Shown one piece after another: positions 29,978 through 40,814 of a DNA stretch of 64,000 nt. The DNA comes from Pseudomonas paeninsulae. Its GTDB lineage: Bacteria > Pseudomonadota > Gammaproteobacteria > Pseudomonadales > Pseudomonadaceae. Location: the NCBI RefSeq assembly GCF_035621475.1, contig NZ_CP141799.1, forward strand, positions 3,708,501 through 3,772,500. The letters run 5' to 3'. A model generated the notes under the pieces. It saw only the letters and a list, made by a program, of their open reading frames with translations. It was not told where the DNA came from and did not search any database. A program made the position numbers and the translations under genes. How positions within the stretch are numbered: position 1 is the first letter of the stretch; each line of letters starts with the position of its first letter.

Positions 29978-32086
29978 TCAGGCAGCGCAAACCTCGACCG
30001 GCACGCCGTTGAGCGCAGCATTGCCGGACAAGGCGTCAAGCTGGCGCTCGTCGGTCAGGTCGTTGGCGCTGGCGCCCGGCTGGGCACTGGCAATGGCCAT
30101 CTTCACCCCAGGTCGCGCATGGCCCCAGCCATGCGGCAGGCTGACCACGCCGGCCATCATTTCCTCGCTGGCGGCCACTTCCACCTCGATGGCCCCGACC
30201 CGCGAACGCACCCGCACAACCTGACCATCGCTCAGACCACGCAGGGCCAGATCCTCTGGATTCATCAATAGTTGATGGCGCGGCTTGCCTTTCACCAGGC
30301 GGTGATAGTTGTGCATCCAGGAGTTGTTGCTGCGCACATGACGACGACCGATCAGCAGCAACTCACCCGCCTTCACCACGGGCTGCGCGGCGAAGCGCGG
30401 CAAGTCGCTCAGGAGCAAGGCCGGAGCGGCCTGCACCTGCTTTCCTGGAGTGTTCAAACGTTCGGCCAGGTTCGGCTTGAGCGGCCCGAGGTCAATGCCA
30501 TGCGGGTGCTCACGAAGCGTGGCCAGGGACAGTTTGTACTCGGACTGGTCGCCATAGCGACCCGCGCGCAGGCCCAAATCGATCATCTGATCGGGCGCCA
30601 TGGTCGGTTTCAGCTCAACGCCAATCTTGCTGGCGAAAGCCTTGGCCAGGCCAACGAAAACCTCCCAGTCATGCAGCGCACCGGCCGGTTTTGCCAACAC
30701 CGGTTCGTTGAAGCGGCTGACGTTGCGCACGGCGAAGCTGTTGAAGGTCATGTCGTAGTGATCATGTTCCAGCGGTCCGGTGGGGGGCAGGATCAGGTCG
30801 GCGTAGCGGGTGGTTTCGTTGATATAGGGGTCGATGCAAAGCATGAACTCCAGGCCATCCAGTGCCTGTTCCAACTGACGGCCATTGGGAGTGGACAGCA
30901 CCGGATTACCGGCGATGGTAATCAGCGCCCGGACCTGCCCATCGCCCGGGGTCAGCATTTCTTCGGCCAGGGCCGCCACCGGCAGCTCGCCGCCGTATTC
31001 CGGCAGGTCGGAGACGCGACTGCGCCAACGGTCGAAGTGGGTGGCGGAACTGCCCGTAGTCAGGTCGATGGCGGCCTCGGTGCACAGCACCCCGCCCTCG
31101 CGGTCGAGGTTGCCGGTGACCAGATTGATCAACTGGATCAGCCAATGGCAAAGCGTGCCGAAGGCCTGGGTGGACACCCCCATGCGGCCATAGCACACCG
31201 CCTTGTCGGCAGCGGCGAAGTCGCGGGCCAACTGGCGAATGGTGTCGGCTGGCACACCGCAACGCGTGCTCATGGCTTCGGCAGTAAAGCCGGCGATGGC
31301 TTCACGGGCTTCGTCCAGGCCGGCGGCCGGCAGATGGCTGGCGCGCGTCAGGCCCTCTTCGAACAAGGTATTGAGCAGGCCGAACAGCAGCGCGGCGTCC
31401 TCGCCCGGGCGCACGAATACATGCTGGTCGGCAATTGCCGCCGTCTCGCTGCGCCGCGGATCGACCACCACCACCTTACCGCCGCGCGCCTTGATCGCCT
31501 TCAGGCGTTTCTCAACATCCGGCACGGTCATGATACTGCCGTTGGAGGCCAGCGGATTGCCGCCGAGGATTAGCATGAAGTCGGTGTGGTCGATATCCGG
31601 GATCGGCAGCAACATGCCGTGACCGTACATCTGCAAACTGACCAGGTGATGCGGCAGTTGGTCCACCGAGGTGGCGGAGAAGCGGCTGCGCGTTTTCAGC
31701 AGGCCGAGGAAATAATTGCTGTGGGTCAGCAACCCGTAGTTATGCACACTGGGGTTACCGTGGTAGATGGCCACGGTATTGGCGCCACGCCGCGCCTGGA
31801 TATCGCTGAGGCGCTCGGCAACCAGGGCAAAGGCCTCTTCCCACTCGATTGCCTGCCATTCGCTGCCAACACGGCGCATCGGTTGACGCAAACGGTCCGG
31901 ATCGTTCTGGATGTCCTGCAAGGCCACCGCTTTAGGGCAGATATGACCGCGACTGAAGCTGTCCTGGGCATCACCCTTGATCGAGCGGATCTGCGTTGAG
32001 CCGTCAGCTTGAGTTTCGGTTTCGATGGTCAAGCCGCAGATGGCTTCGCACAGATGGCACGCACGGTGATGGAGGGTCTTGGTCAT
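29978..32086 (-). CDS. Molybdopterin-dependent oxidoreductase
   Basis: A 702-residue DMSO-reductase-superfamily enzyme. The N-terminal [4Fe-4S] motif has Cys at 10, 13 and 17 (HRACHLCEAICG) and a fourth in GHICPK. The central molybdopterin domain shows GGNPLASNGS and the C-terminal dinucleotide-binding domain LMNPEDLALRGLSDGQ. No Tat signal is seen, so the enzyme is probably cytoplasmic. It resembles formate-dehydrogenase-like or assimilatory-type family members, but the substrate cannot be read from sequence. It is a lone gene with no obvious electron-transfer partner adjacent. Confidence 0.85.
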   Translation of the reverse strand: MTKTLHHRACHLCEAICGLTIETETQADGSTQIRSIKGDAQDSFSRGHICPKAVALQDIQNDPDRLRQPMRRVGSEWQAIEWEEAFALVAERLSDIQARRGANTVAIYHGNPSVHNYGLLTHSNYFLGLLKTRSRFSATSVDQLPHHLVSLQMYGHGMLLPIPDIDHTDFMLILGGNPLASNGSIMTVPDVEKRLKAIKARGGKVVVVDPRRSETAAIADQHVFVRPGEDAALLFGLLNTLFEEGLTRASHLPAAGLDEAREAIAGFTAEAMSTRCGVPADTIRQLARDFAAADKAVCYGRMGVSTQAFGTLCHWLIQLINLVTGNLDREGGVLCTEAAIDLTTGSSATHFDRWRSRVSDLPEYGGELPVAALAEEMLTPGDGQVRALITIAGNPVLSTPNGRQLEQALDGLEFMLCIDPYINETTRYADLILPPTGPLEHDHYDMTFNSFAVRNVSRFNEPVLAKPAGALHDWEVFVGLAKAFASKIGVELKPTMAPDQMIDLGLRAGRYGDQSEYKLSLATLREHPHGIDLGPLKPNLAERLNTPGKQVQAAPALLLSDLPRFAAQPVVKAGELLLIGRRHVRSNNSWMHNYHRLVKGKPRHQLLMNPEDLALRGLSDGQVVRVRSRVGAIEVEVAASEEMMAGVVSLPHGWGHARPGVKMAIASAQPGASANDLTDERQLDALSGNAALNGVPVEVCAA

Positions 32087-32234
32087 GGCCTAGCCTCATA
32101 TTCTTGTTCAATACAACCGCAATGGTCGGCACGAACATGACTATGGAGACTGGAGGGGAACTGCGCCAGCAGCGTTCGTTTCATGAATCGGCCGGCATCA
32201 TGCCGGCCGATTCAGGCGTGCAGACAACTAATCC

Positions 32235-32666
32235 TTAGCGGATAGCCGTCACGGTGCCTTTTTTGCCAGTCACTTTTACGTTGACGGTTTTGTAGACAAA
32301 GTAATCTTCAACGCTCACTTCGTAACGCGGCGCAACGATCAGGTCGGCACCCGAAGACATGACGGCTTTGTAAGCAGCTGCGGATTTTGCGGAAGCAACC
32401 GGGTCGATACCCAGTGCGAAACCACCCTCGCCACCACCGTAAGTCACGCCATCGGCGAACTGAGTGTCGCCACCCAACTTGATCACATTGAACAAGATGT
32501 TCACCGAGGATTGACCGGAGATGGTCTCACCTACTTTGACATCGGCCTTGAGGTTAGTCTCAACGGTGCCGTTCAACGGCGCGGTCGGTTGACTAACGTT
32601 CTGGCTGGCACAGCCAGTCAACAGGGCGAGGGCAGAGAAAGCGGCGGCGTAGGCTACGTGTTTCAT
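32235..32666 (-). CDS. Small secreted lipoprotein of unknown function
   Basis: A 143-residue lipoprotein. The signal AAAFSALALLTGC places the lipidated Cys at about residue 19. The mature part is a short beta-rich domain (NLKADVKVGETISGQSSVNI; YKAVMSSGADLIVAPRYEVS; VKVTGKKGTVTAI). AAGGAG precedes ATG 32666. Highly similar architecture occurs in many proteobacterial lipoproteins with no assigned role. It is divergent from argF across a 330-bp region. Confidence 0.8.
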   Translation of the reverse strand: MKHVAYAAAFSALALLTGCASQNVSQPTAPLNGTVETNLKADVKVGETISGQSSVNILFNVIKLGGDTQFADGVTYGGGEGGFALGIDPVASAKSAAAYKAVMSSGADLIVAPRYEVSVEDYFVYKTVNVKVTGKKGTVTAIR

Positions 32667-32996
32667 GTGAAACTCCTTGTGTATAACATTCCATGGGAAC
32701 CCCATTGCGGGGTAATGCATTACCTGCAAAAGGCGCGGGCATCCTAGAAGCCAGGCATCCCCTGGGCAAGCACAGATGTCAAAAATGTGACATCTCGCAC
32801 AACGAATGAGGTAAATGCTTACACGGCACCGACTTATCCATGACCGACCGGACAATTTGCGCATGCTCGTCATTTCCTTATAAGATCGCGCCCTCCCCGT
32901 TTCGTCGCACTGTGCGGCTTCCAGCCGCAGGTTCTGCCGTTTTCTCTGTTTATCCGGCCCTTGAACCTGCGCCCTGCTGTCAAAAGGTAGTTAACC
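32667..32996. promoter_or_regulatory. Divergent promoter region, lipoprotein gene / argF
   Basis: No gene lies in these 330 bp. A 22-base palindrome AGATGTC-N8-GACATCT (32774-32795) is a good candidate operator. A TATAAG (32879-32884) preceded by TTGCGC 15 bases earlier may be the argF promoter, leaving about a 100-base leader. Whether the operator serves argF (for example ArgR) or the lipoprotein gene is unresolved. Confidence 0.5.
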
Positions 32997-33917
32997 ATGA
33001 GCGCAAGACACTTTCTCTCGCTGAAGGACTGCACACCGCAAGAACTGGTGAGCCTGATCCGCCGCGGCATGGAGCTGAAGGACTTGCGCAACCGTGGCGT
33101 GCTGTTCGAGCCGCTGAAGAACCGCGTGCTGGGGATGATTTTCGAGAAGGCCTCGACCCGTACCCGTCTGTCCTTCGAAGCCGGGATGATCCAACTGGGC
33201 GGCCAGGCGATCTTCCTCTCGCCCCGCGACACTCAACTCGGCCGTGGCGAACCGATCGGCGATGCGGCCATCGTCATGTCGCGCATGCTCGATGCGGTGA
33301 TGATCCGTACCTTCGCCCACAGCACCCTGACCGAGTTCGCAGCGAGTTCGCGAGTGCCGGTGATCAACGGCTTGTCCGACGACCTGCACCCCTGCCAACT
33401 GCTGGCCGACATGCAGACCTTCCACGAGAAGCGCGGCAGCATCAAAGGCAAGATCGTGGCCTGGATCGGCGATGGCAACAACATGTGCAACTCCTATATA
33501 GAAGCCGCGCAGCAATTCGACTTCCAACTGCGCGTAGCCTGTCCCGAAGGCTATGAGCCGCACCCCGAATTCCTGGCTCAGGCCGCGGATCGGGTGACGA
33601 TTTTCCGCGACCCGCGCGAGGCGGTAGCCGGCGCGCATCTGGTGAGCACCGATGTCTGGGCCTCGATGGGCCAGGAGGAAGAAATCGCCGAGCGCCTCAA
33701 GTTGTTCACCCCGTATCAGGTCAATCGCGCCCTGCTCGATGCCGCCGCCAAAGACGTGCTGTTCCTGCACTGCCTGCCAGCCCACCGTGGCGAGGAAATC
33801 AGCGAAGACCTACTCGACGACCCGCGTTCGGGGGCCTGGGACCAAGCGGAGAACCGTCTGCATGCGCAAAAGGCCCTGCTCGAGTTCCTGGTCGAGCCGG
33901 CGTACCACCACGCATGA
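32997..33917 (+). CDS. argF: Ornithine carbamoyltransferase (anabolic)
   Basis: A 306-residue enzyme making citrulline from ornithine and carbamoyl phosphate. The carbamoyl-phosphate loop STRTR is within [13 protein letters not shown], and the ornithine site shows [10 protein letters not shown]. The length and start ([11 protein letters not shown]) fit the biosynthetic ArgF rather than the longer catabolic ArcB. The stop overlaps the following ABC ATPase gene by 4 bases. Confidence 0.96.
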   Translation: MSARHFLSLKDCTPQELVSLIRRGMELKDLRNRGVLFEPLKNRVLGMIFEKASTRTRLSFEAGMIQLGGQAIFLSPRDTQLGRGEPIGDAAIVMSRMLDAVMIRTFAHSTLTEFAASSRVPVINGLSDDLHPCQLLADMQTFHEKRGSIKGKIVAWIGDGNNMCNSYIEAAQQFDFQLRVACPEGYEPHPEFLAQAADRVTIFRDPREAVAGAHLVSTDVWASMGQEEEIAERLKLFTPYQVNRALLDAAAKDVLFLHCLPAHRGEEISEDLLDDPRSGAWDQAENRLHAQKALLEFLVEPAYHHA

Positions 33918-35023
33918 GCCACCCCCTGCTGCTGAATTTGCGTGACTTGAGCTGCGGCTACCCCGAGCACAAGGTGGTGCAAAACCTCCACCTGCACCTC
34001 AACGCTGGCGACATCGGCTGCCTGCTCGGCCCCTCAGGCTGTGGCAAGACCACTACCCTGCGTGCCATTGCCGGCTTCGAGCCGGTACTCGAAGGCGAGA
34101 TCCAACTGGCCGGCGAGGTGATCTCCCGCGCCGGTTTCACCCTGGCGCCAGAGAAGCGCCGGATCGGCATGGTGTTCCAGGACTACGCGCTATTCCCACA
34201 CCTGAGCGTGGCGGAAAACATTGCCTTCGGCATTCGTCAGCAGGCCAACTGCGAACGCATCACCGGCGAACTGCTGGAGCTGGTCAAACTCAGCCACCTG
34301 AGCAAGCGCTATCCCCACGAGCTGTCCGGCGGCCAGCAACAACGTGTGGCCCTGGCCCGGGCTTTGGCCCCGGAGCCACGCCTGCTGCTGCTCGACGAAC
34401 CCTTTTCCAACCTCGACGGCGAGCTGCGCCGACGCTTGAGCCACGAGGTTCGCGAGATCCTCAAAGCCCGCGGCACCAGTGCGATTCTGGTGACCCATGA
34501 CCAGGAAGAAGCCTTCGCCGTCAGCGATCATGTCGGCGTCTTTCATGAGGGTCGACTACAGCAATGGGACACCCCGTACAACCTCTACCACGAACCACTG
34601 ACCCCCTTCGTCGCCAGCTTCATCGGCCAGGGCTACTTCATTCGCGGCCAGTTGCTCAGCCCGGACACGGTGCAGACCGAGCTGGGCCTGATTCGCGGCA
34701 ACCGCGCCTATACCTGGGCGAGCGGCAGCGCAGTGGATGTGCTGCTGCGCCCGGACGACATCGTCTACGCCCCAGACAGCGAGCTGAAAGCACTGATCGT
34801 CGGCAAGACCTTCCTCGGCGCCGCTACCCTGTATCGCCTGCAGCTTGCTACTGGAAGTCTGCTGGAATCGCTGTTCCCCAGCCATGCCGACCACCGCACT
34901 GGCGAACACGTCGGCATTCGCGTGGCAGCCGATCACCTGGTGGTGTTCCCCGTCCCTGGCAGCATCGCCGCCCACATCAACCTCGGCGACTCCAGCGTGC
35001 GCCGCTACAGCAGCGCCAGCTGA
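33914..35023 (+). CDS. ABC transporter ATP-binding protein (FbpC/PotA-like)
   Basis: A 369-residue ATPase. Walker A is GPSGCGKTT (about residues 39-47), the Q loop [12 protein letters not shown], the signature LSGGQQQR, Walker B LLLLDEP and the H loop VTHD. The C-terminal ~110 residues form a TOBE-type regulatory domain ([12 protein letters not shown]). The sequence is closest to ferric-iron (FbpC) and polyamine/sulfate importer ATPases. It is translationally coupled to argF, and no permease or binding protein is adjacent, so its partner must lie elsewhere. Confidence 0.9.
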   Translation: MSHPLLLNLRDLSCGYPEHKVVQNLHLHLNAGDIGCLLGPSGCGKTTTLRAIAGFEPVLEGEIQLAGEVISRAGFTLAPEKRRIGMVFQDYALFPHLSVAENIAFGIRQQANCERITGELLELVKLSHLSKRYPHELSGGQQQRVALARALAPEPRLLLLDEPFSNLDGELRRRLSHEVREILKARGTSAILVTHDQEEAFAVSDHVGVFHEGRLQQWDTPYNLYHEPLTPFVASFIGQGYFIRGQLLSPDTVQTELGLIRGNRAYTWASGSAVDVLLRPDDIVYAPDSELKALIVGKTFLGAATLYRLQLATGSLLESLFPSHADHRTGEHVGIRVAADHLVVFPVPGSIAAHINLGDSSVRRYSSAS

Positions 35024-35079
35024 GTCCGAACCAGAACGCTTAGGGCGTCCATATACCCCTACGCTACGGGCTCAGGCTG

Positions 35080-35886
35080 TTAGTCCTCGCTCAAGTACAA
35101 GCGTCCGCTGGCCACCAACAGCGCCTGACCGGCGATCTTGACCCGCTCCCCCTCAAGCCGGCAGTGCAACTCGCCGCCACGGGCCGAGCACTGGTAGGCA
35201 CTCAGTTCAGTCTTGCCCAAGCGCTCTGCCCAATAGGGCGTGAGCATGCAATGGGTCGAACCGGTGACCGGGTCTTCATTGATACCGATTGCCGGGGCGA
35301 AGTAACGCGAGACAAAATCATGCCGTTCGCCTGGCGCCGTGACCAGCACACCCAAACCCGGCAACTCGGCCAGGGCTGGCAAATTCGGCTCGAACGCACG
35401 CACCGCGGCTTCCGACGCCAGAATCACCAGCAGTTCCTGAATGCCCTGCTGGCCTTGCAGCGCCAATAGCCCTTGCACCGGCATGCCTATGGCCTGCTCG
35501 ACCTGCGCGGTCAACTCACAGGGCTCGGCCCTGCGCAGCGGGAAATCCAGCACCAGCCTGCCCTCCTCGCGACTCACCCGTAGCGCGCCAGACAAGCACG
35601 TAAAGTCGATGTGCTCACCCGGCTCGGCATAGCACTCGAACAGCACATGGGCACTGGCCAGGGTAGCGTGCCCGCACAACGGCACCTCGGCGAGCGGGGT
35701 AAACCAGCGGATATGCCAGGCAGCACCCTCCTTCAGCAGAAACGCGGTTTCCGCCAGATTGTGTTCCGCGGCAATCTGCTGCATCAGGGCGTCGCTGAGC
35801 CAGCTATCCAGGCGATAGACCATGGCCGGATTACCGGCGAAAGGGCGATTGGTGAAGGCGTCGACCTGATGGAATTCGAGTTGCAT
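35080..35886 (-). CDS. PhzF-family isomerase-like protein
   Basis: A 268-residue protein with the duplicated diaminopimelate-epimerase fold of the PhzF family. The catalytic Glu is in AAEHNLAETAFL, and GHATLASAHVLF and DPVTGSTHCMLTPYWAERLG are family hallmarks. PhzF isomerises a phenazine precursor, but most single PhzF paralogs outside phenazine clusters have unknown substrates, and there are no phenazine genes here. ATG 35886 has AGGAG upstream. Confidence 0.87.
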   Translation of the reverse strand: MQLEFHQVDAFTNRPFAGNPAMVYRLDSWLSDALMQQIAAEHNLAETAFLLKEGAAWHIRWFTPLAEVPLCGHATLASAHVLFECYAEPGEHIDFTCLSGALRVSREEGRLVLDFPLRRAEPCELTAQVEQAIGMPVQGLLALQGQQGIQELLVILASEAAVRAFEPNLPALAELPGLGVLVTAPGERHDFVSRYFAPAIGINEDPVTGSTHCMLTPYWAERLGKTELSAYQCSARGGELHCRLEGERVKIAGQALLVASGRLYLSED

Positions 35887-36229
35887 GGGTGAAGCTCCTG
35901 GCATGTGATACGGCTAGCATGCCGTGGCCGCCTGCATTGCACCCGCTACAGTCGCCCCGGATAAAGGCATTACAGCTGCACTGTATCAATGCGCAACGAA
36001 CAGGGACGGTGCGTAGATTGATCGCGAAAGGTTATTAAAAAAACAACTAAAACTATAAATATCATGCGCTTGTAAATTATGGCACGCCATCTGCTTTGAC
36101 CAGCTTCGGTCAGCACAATGGCGTGTCTGCCACACATCCGACAACGACGTCACGGCGCCCCGCTCATCTTTGAGCCGCGGGCACTGTGACGTTTTTTTTT
36201 GCGATTTTGGCCCATATAGGAAGCATGCC
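35887..36229. other. Divergent intergenic region, PhzF-like gene / porin (343 bp)
   Basis: No gene was seen. The part from about 36010 to 36080 is markedly AT-rich compared with its surroundings and probably carries the porin promoter. A GAGCCGCGG followed by a run of nine T residues (36192-36200) lies in the porin leader. Confidence 0.5.
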
Positions 36230-37459
36230 ATGCGCCCGATAACGCTCTCCATCTTGTCCCTGGCCATCGCCAGCAGCACCTTCAGCCACGCCGCCTTCGC
36301 TACCCAACCGTTGAGCACGCTGATCACCGAAGGCAAACCGATCCTCGACCTGCGCTACCGCTACGAGCACGCCGACCAGGACAACGCGCTGAACAACGCC
36401 AACGCCCAGACCCTGCGCACCCGCGTCGGCTTCCAGAGCGGCAAGTGGTACGGCCTCTCCGCCCTGATCGAGGCGGACAACGTCAGTCGGATCGGTGACG
36501 CCAGCTACAACAGCACGCGCAACGGCCAGGGCGACTACTCGGTGGTCGCCGATCCGGAAGGCAGCGAAGTCAACCAGGCCCTGCTGCGCTATGACCACAG
36601 CCTGGGCAGCGCGGTCGTTGGCCGCCAGCGCATCAACCTGGACAACCAACGCTTCGTCGGCGGCGTCGCCTGGCGGCAGAACGAGCAGACCTATGACGGT
36701 GTGCTCGGCCAGCTCAAACCGCTGGACGGCCTGACCCTGACCTACGCCTACATCGACAACATCAACAGTATCTTCGGCCCCGGCAACGGCCGCTTCGACA
36801 CGGCGGGCAACCCAGCCAACATCGAAGGCCACAGCCACCTGCTGAATGCCCAGTACGTGGTCATGCCCGAGCTGATCGCCACCGCCTACCAGTACCGCCT
36901 GGGTCTGGATAACCTGGCGCTGGGCAATCAATCGAGCCAGACCAGCGGTGTACGCCTCAATGGTGCCATCGCGGGAGTCAGCTATGCCCTGGAATACGCC
37001 CAGCAGAAGGATTACGCAGACAACCCGCTGGAACTGGACAGCGATTACTACCTAGGCGAACTGGGTTACACGATCAAGGGCATCGCGCTGAAAGCCGGTT
37101 ACGAAGTGCTCGGCGGCGACGCAGGACCAGGCAACCGCGCCTTCCAGACCCCGCTGGCGACCAAGCACGCTTTCCAGGGCTGGTCCGACATCTTCCTGCT
37201 GACCCCGGCCAATGGTGTCGAGGACGCTTACGTCGGCTTTACTGCCCCCCTGCTCGGCGGCAACCTGGCGGCCTGGTACCACGACTTCAGCGCCGAACAG
37301 AGTAACGGCCAGTACGGCGCTGAAATTGATGTTTCCTACGCCCACCCGATTCCCGGCGTGAAGGGCCTGGTCGGCCTGGTGAAATACGCCAGCTATGATG
37401 CCGCTGAGTTCTCTGTGGATAGCGACAAGTTCTGGGCGCAACTGCAATACAGCTACTGA
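36230..37459 (+). CDS. Outer-membrane porin (alginate-export-like beta barrel)
   Basis: A 409-residue outer-membrane protein. The signal peptide (SLAIASSTFSHAAFA) is followed by alternating amphipathic strands and a C-terminal aromatic residue (QLQYSY), as expected for barrel insertion. Blocks such as LRTRVGFQSGKWYGLSALIE and GRQRINLDNQRFVGGVAWRQ resemble the AlgE/OprE alginate-export porin family often found in Pseudomonas and marine bacteria. Substrate specificity cannot be inferred. ATG 36230 has AGGAA upstream, and a terminator follows. Confidence 0.85.
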   Translation: MRPITLSILSLAIASSTFSHAAFATQPLSTLITEGKPILDLRYRYEHADQDNALNNANAQTLRTRVGFQSGKWYGLSALIEADNVSRIGDASYNSTRNGQGDYSVVADPEGSEVNQALLRYDHSLGSAVVGRQRINLDNQRFVGGVAWRQNEQTYDGVLGQLKPLDGLTLTYAYIDNINSIFGPGNGRFDTAGNPANIEGHSHLLNAQYVVMPELIATAYQYRLGLDNLALGNQSSQTSGVRLNGAIAGVSYALEYAQQKDYADNPLELDSDYYLGELGYTIKGIALKAGYEVLGGDAGPGNRAFQTPLATKHAFQGWSDIFLLTPANGVEDAYVGFTAPLLGGNLAAWYHDFSAEQSNGQYGAEIDVSYAHPIPGVKGLVGLVKYASYDAAEFSVDSDKFWAQLQYSY

Positions 37460-37465
37460 CGACCC

Positions 37466-37488
37466 GGCCCCGCTGTGCGGGGCCTTTC
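37466..37488 (+). terminator. Terminator after the porin gene
   Basis: GGCCCCGC-TGT-GCGGGGCC followed by a short T run lies about 8 bases after the porin stop. Confidence 0.75.
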
Positions 37489-37535
37489 CCGTGGATCTGC
37501 TGCAGTTATGCGCTGCCTGGATGACCCTAGCGTCC

Positions 37536-37560
37536 GGTAGGAGCGGCTTGAGCCGCGAAC
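37536..37560. repeat. REP palindrome
   Basis: GTAGGAGCGGCTTGAGCCGC (about 37537-37556) is the classic Pseudomonas REP form GTAGGAGCGG-loop-CCGCGA. Confidence 0.7.
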
Positions 37561-37664
37561 TGCGCGGATATCCCCTCCGCTCACCACAGCGCAGCGCAGG
37601 CAGACCACGGCCTTGCGCTTGCGCCCGCGCCGCCAGTCGTCGCGGGCCTCAAGGAGATGTTCCC

Positions 37665-38447
37665 ATGCTCAATCCCATTATTGCCGGCCTGCTGTTCGGT
37701 CTCGCCCTGCTCAGCCCGCCGAGCTGGGCGGCCATCAACGCCGCCGAAGCGATGAACCTGTCCGGCATGCAGCGCATGCTCAGCCAGCGTATCGCCAAGA
37801 CTTACCTGATGATCGGCGCCGAGGTGCGCCCGGACCGGGCCGAACAGCAGCTCGACCAGAGCATCGCCAAATTCGAGAGCAACTACCTGGCCCTCGGCGA
37901 ATACGCCCCCACCGCACAGATTCGCAGCGCCCTGGAGCACGCCGGCAAGACCTGGCAGCGCTACCGCGAACTGGCACTGTCACGTCCGGACAAACAGCAG
38001 GCGCTGGTCATCCTGGAACTCAGCGACCAACTGCTGGCGCAGAGCGAACAGGTGGTGCAACTGCTCGAGCGCCACAGCGGCGGGCAAAGCGCCCGCCTGG
38101 TCAACCGCAGCGGCCGCCAGCGCATGCTCAGCCAGCGCATCGCCAAACTCTACCTGGCCATGAGCTGGCGCCTGCCGGTCGCCGGTCTGGAGCAGTCGTT
38201 CAATCAGGCGGTGGCAGAATTCGACCAGGCCCTGCAGGAGCTGCAGCAGGCCAGACAGAACACCCCGGCCATTGCCAAGGGCCTGCAGCAGGCCGAAGCG
38301 CAATGGCGCTTCACCCGCGCCGGTTTCAATCTCTCCAGTGACTCGCGCTTCGTGCCGACGGTGATCGCCACCACCAGCGAAACCCTGCTGTGGCAGATGA
38401 ATGAGCTGACCAGCCAGTATGAAAGGGTGATGCTGGCGGGCTCCTGA
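37665..38447 (+). CDS. Secreted protein with tandem PilJ-type sensory domains
   Basis: A 260-residue exported protein with an N-terminal signal (LLFGLALLSPPSWAA). It has two copies of the type IV pili methyl-accepting-transducer N-terminal domain (PF13675-like), each starting with the near-identical motif QRMLSQRIAK (about residues 33 and 151). In PilJ, NarX and similar receptors this region is the periplasmic ligand sensor linked to a membrane signalling module. Here no such module follows, so it may act as a free periplasmic ligand-binding protein. AAGGAG precedes the ATG. Confidence 0.82.
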   Translation: MLNPIIAGLLFGLALLSPPSWAAINAAEAMNLSGMQRMLSQRIAKTYLMIGAEVRPDRAEQQLDQSIAKFESNYLALGEYAPTAQIRSALEHAGKTWQRYRELALSRPDKQQALVILELSDQLLAQSEQVVQLLERHSGGQSARLVNRSGRQRMLSQRIAKLYLAMSWRLPVAGLEQSFNQAVAEFDQALQELQQARQNTPAIAKGLQQAEAQWRFTRAGFNLSSDSRFVPTVIATTSETLLWQMNELTSQYERVMLAGS

Positions 38448-38539
38448 GCTGGTCGGCGGCTGGTTTCGGGGATAGGCACGACGGCCGATGTACAGGGCCT
38501 GTGGGACCGTGAATGACGCTTGATCCAGCCATCAATGCC

Positions 38540-38600
38540 GAGGGTGGATGATAGAGCTGTCATCCACCCAGATTCCGTAGTCCGGGTGCAATCCGAGAAG
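38540..38600. repeat. Degraded palindromic repeats upstream of glpK's 3' end
   Basis: GGGTGGATGATAGAGCTGTC (38542-38561) with its partner CATCCACCC, and then GTCCGGGTGCAATCC (38581-38595), match the two repeat types also seen at 58538-58616 and 16671-16744. This stretch occupies the place where glpF would be expected in PAO1. Confidence 0.55.
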
Positions 38601-38656
38601 CTAGTTGCCCGAGCCTGCGGCTCTTATCCGTATATGGACTGGGCGACATTGCCCCC

Positions 38657-40144
<1,488 letters not shown>

Positions 40145-40246
40145 GCGGATTTCCTTGTTGTTATGGCAGTTGCAATTGAAGCGGAGTGTGTGGCGGTCGG
40201 GCCGCGCAGGCTGAGCGGCGTGAAGCCCAGCACGTTGCGGCGCGAC

Positions 40247-40717
40247 TCACTGCCGGCCGATGGCCGCGAATGGCGCCTGGGTCAGTTGCGCCAGCACCTC
40301 AGCCGCCAGTTCCACCTCCAACCCGCGCCGCCCGGCGCTGACGAAGATGCTCGGATACTGTTGCGCCGATGCGTCGATGAATGTGCGTAGACGCTTTTTC
40401 TGCCCCAGCGGACTGATCCCGCCGAGCAGGTAGCCGGTGGCACGCTGCGCGGCATTAGGTTCAGCCATGTCGGCCTTCTTCACCCCGGCGGCCTGGGCCA
40501 GGGCTTTCAGGTCGAGGCTGCCGGCCACCGGCACTACTGCCACCAGCAACTCGCCTTTTTCAGTCGCGGCGAGCAGGGTCTTGAACACCCGGGCCGGCTC
40601 GAGATTGAGTTTTTCCGCCGCCTCCAGACCATAGGACGCGGCCTTGGGATCATGGCTGTAATTGTGTACCCGGTGGGCAGCCTGGGCTTTTTTCAGCAGG
40701 TCGATGGCAGGAGTCAT
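40247..40717 (-). CDS. ybaK: Cys-tRNA(Pro)/Cys-tRNA(Cys) deacylase YbaK
   Basis: A 156-residue YbaK/ProX-family editing enzyme that hydrolyses mischarged Cys-tRNA(Pro). It contains the active-site loop [21 protein letters not shown] and the conserved Lys of VFKTLLA. It is inserted between glpK and glpR. Its start codon overlaps a GlpR-like operator (40715-40734), so it may be transcribed with glpK from a GlpR-controlled promoter; this is inference. Confidence 0.9.
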   Translation of the reverse strand: MTPAIDLLKKAQAAHRVHNYSHDPKAASYGLEAAEKLNLEPARVFKTLLAATEKGELLVAVVPVAGSLDLKALAQAAGVKKADMAEPNAAQRATGYLLGGISPLGQKKRLRTFIDASAQQYPSIFVSAGRRGLEVELAAEVLAQLTQAPFAAIGRQ

Positions 40718-40734
40718 GTTCGAATGTGAAAACA
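40715..40734. promoter_or_regulatory. Possible GlpR operator at the ybaK start
   Basis: CATGTTCGAATGTGAAAACA matches the E. coli GlpR operator consensus at about 14 of 20 positions, including both half-site cores (TTCG and GAA). It overlaps the ybaK start codon and lies upstream of the likely glpR promoter. Confidence 0.4.
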
Positions 40735-40783
40735 ATCTGATGAAGTCTGCGTACCTTAGCCGAAAATTTACCGAACGACAGCC

Positions 40784-40789
40784 TATAAT
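40784..40789 (+). promoter_or_regulatory. -10 element of the probable glpR promoter
   Basis: TATAAT lies 26 bases before the glpR ATG. It excludes the earlier in-frame ATG at 40788 as a start, since that would sit within the promoter. Confidence 0.5.
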
Positions 40790-40814
40790 GCCGTGCACAA
40801 CAAGGATCGCCCCC

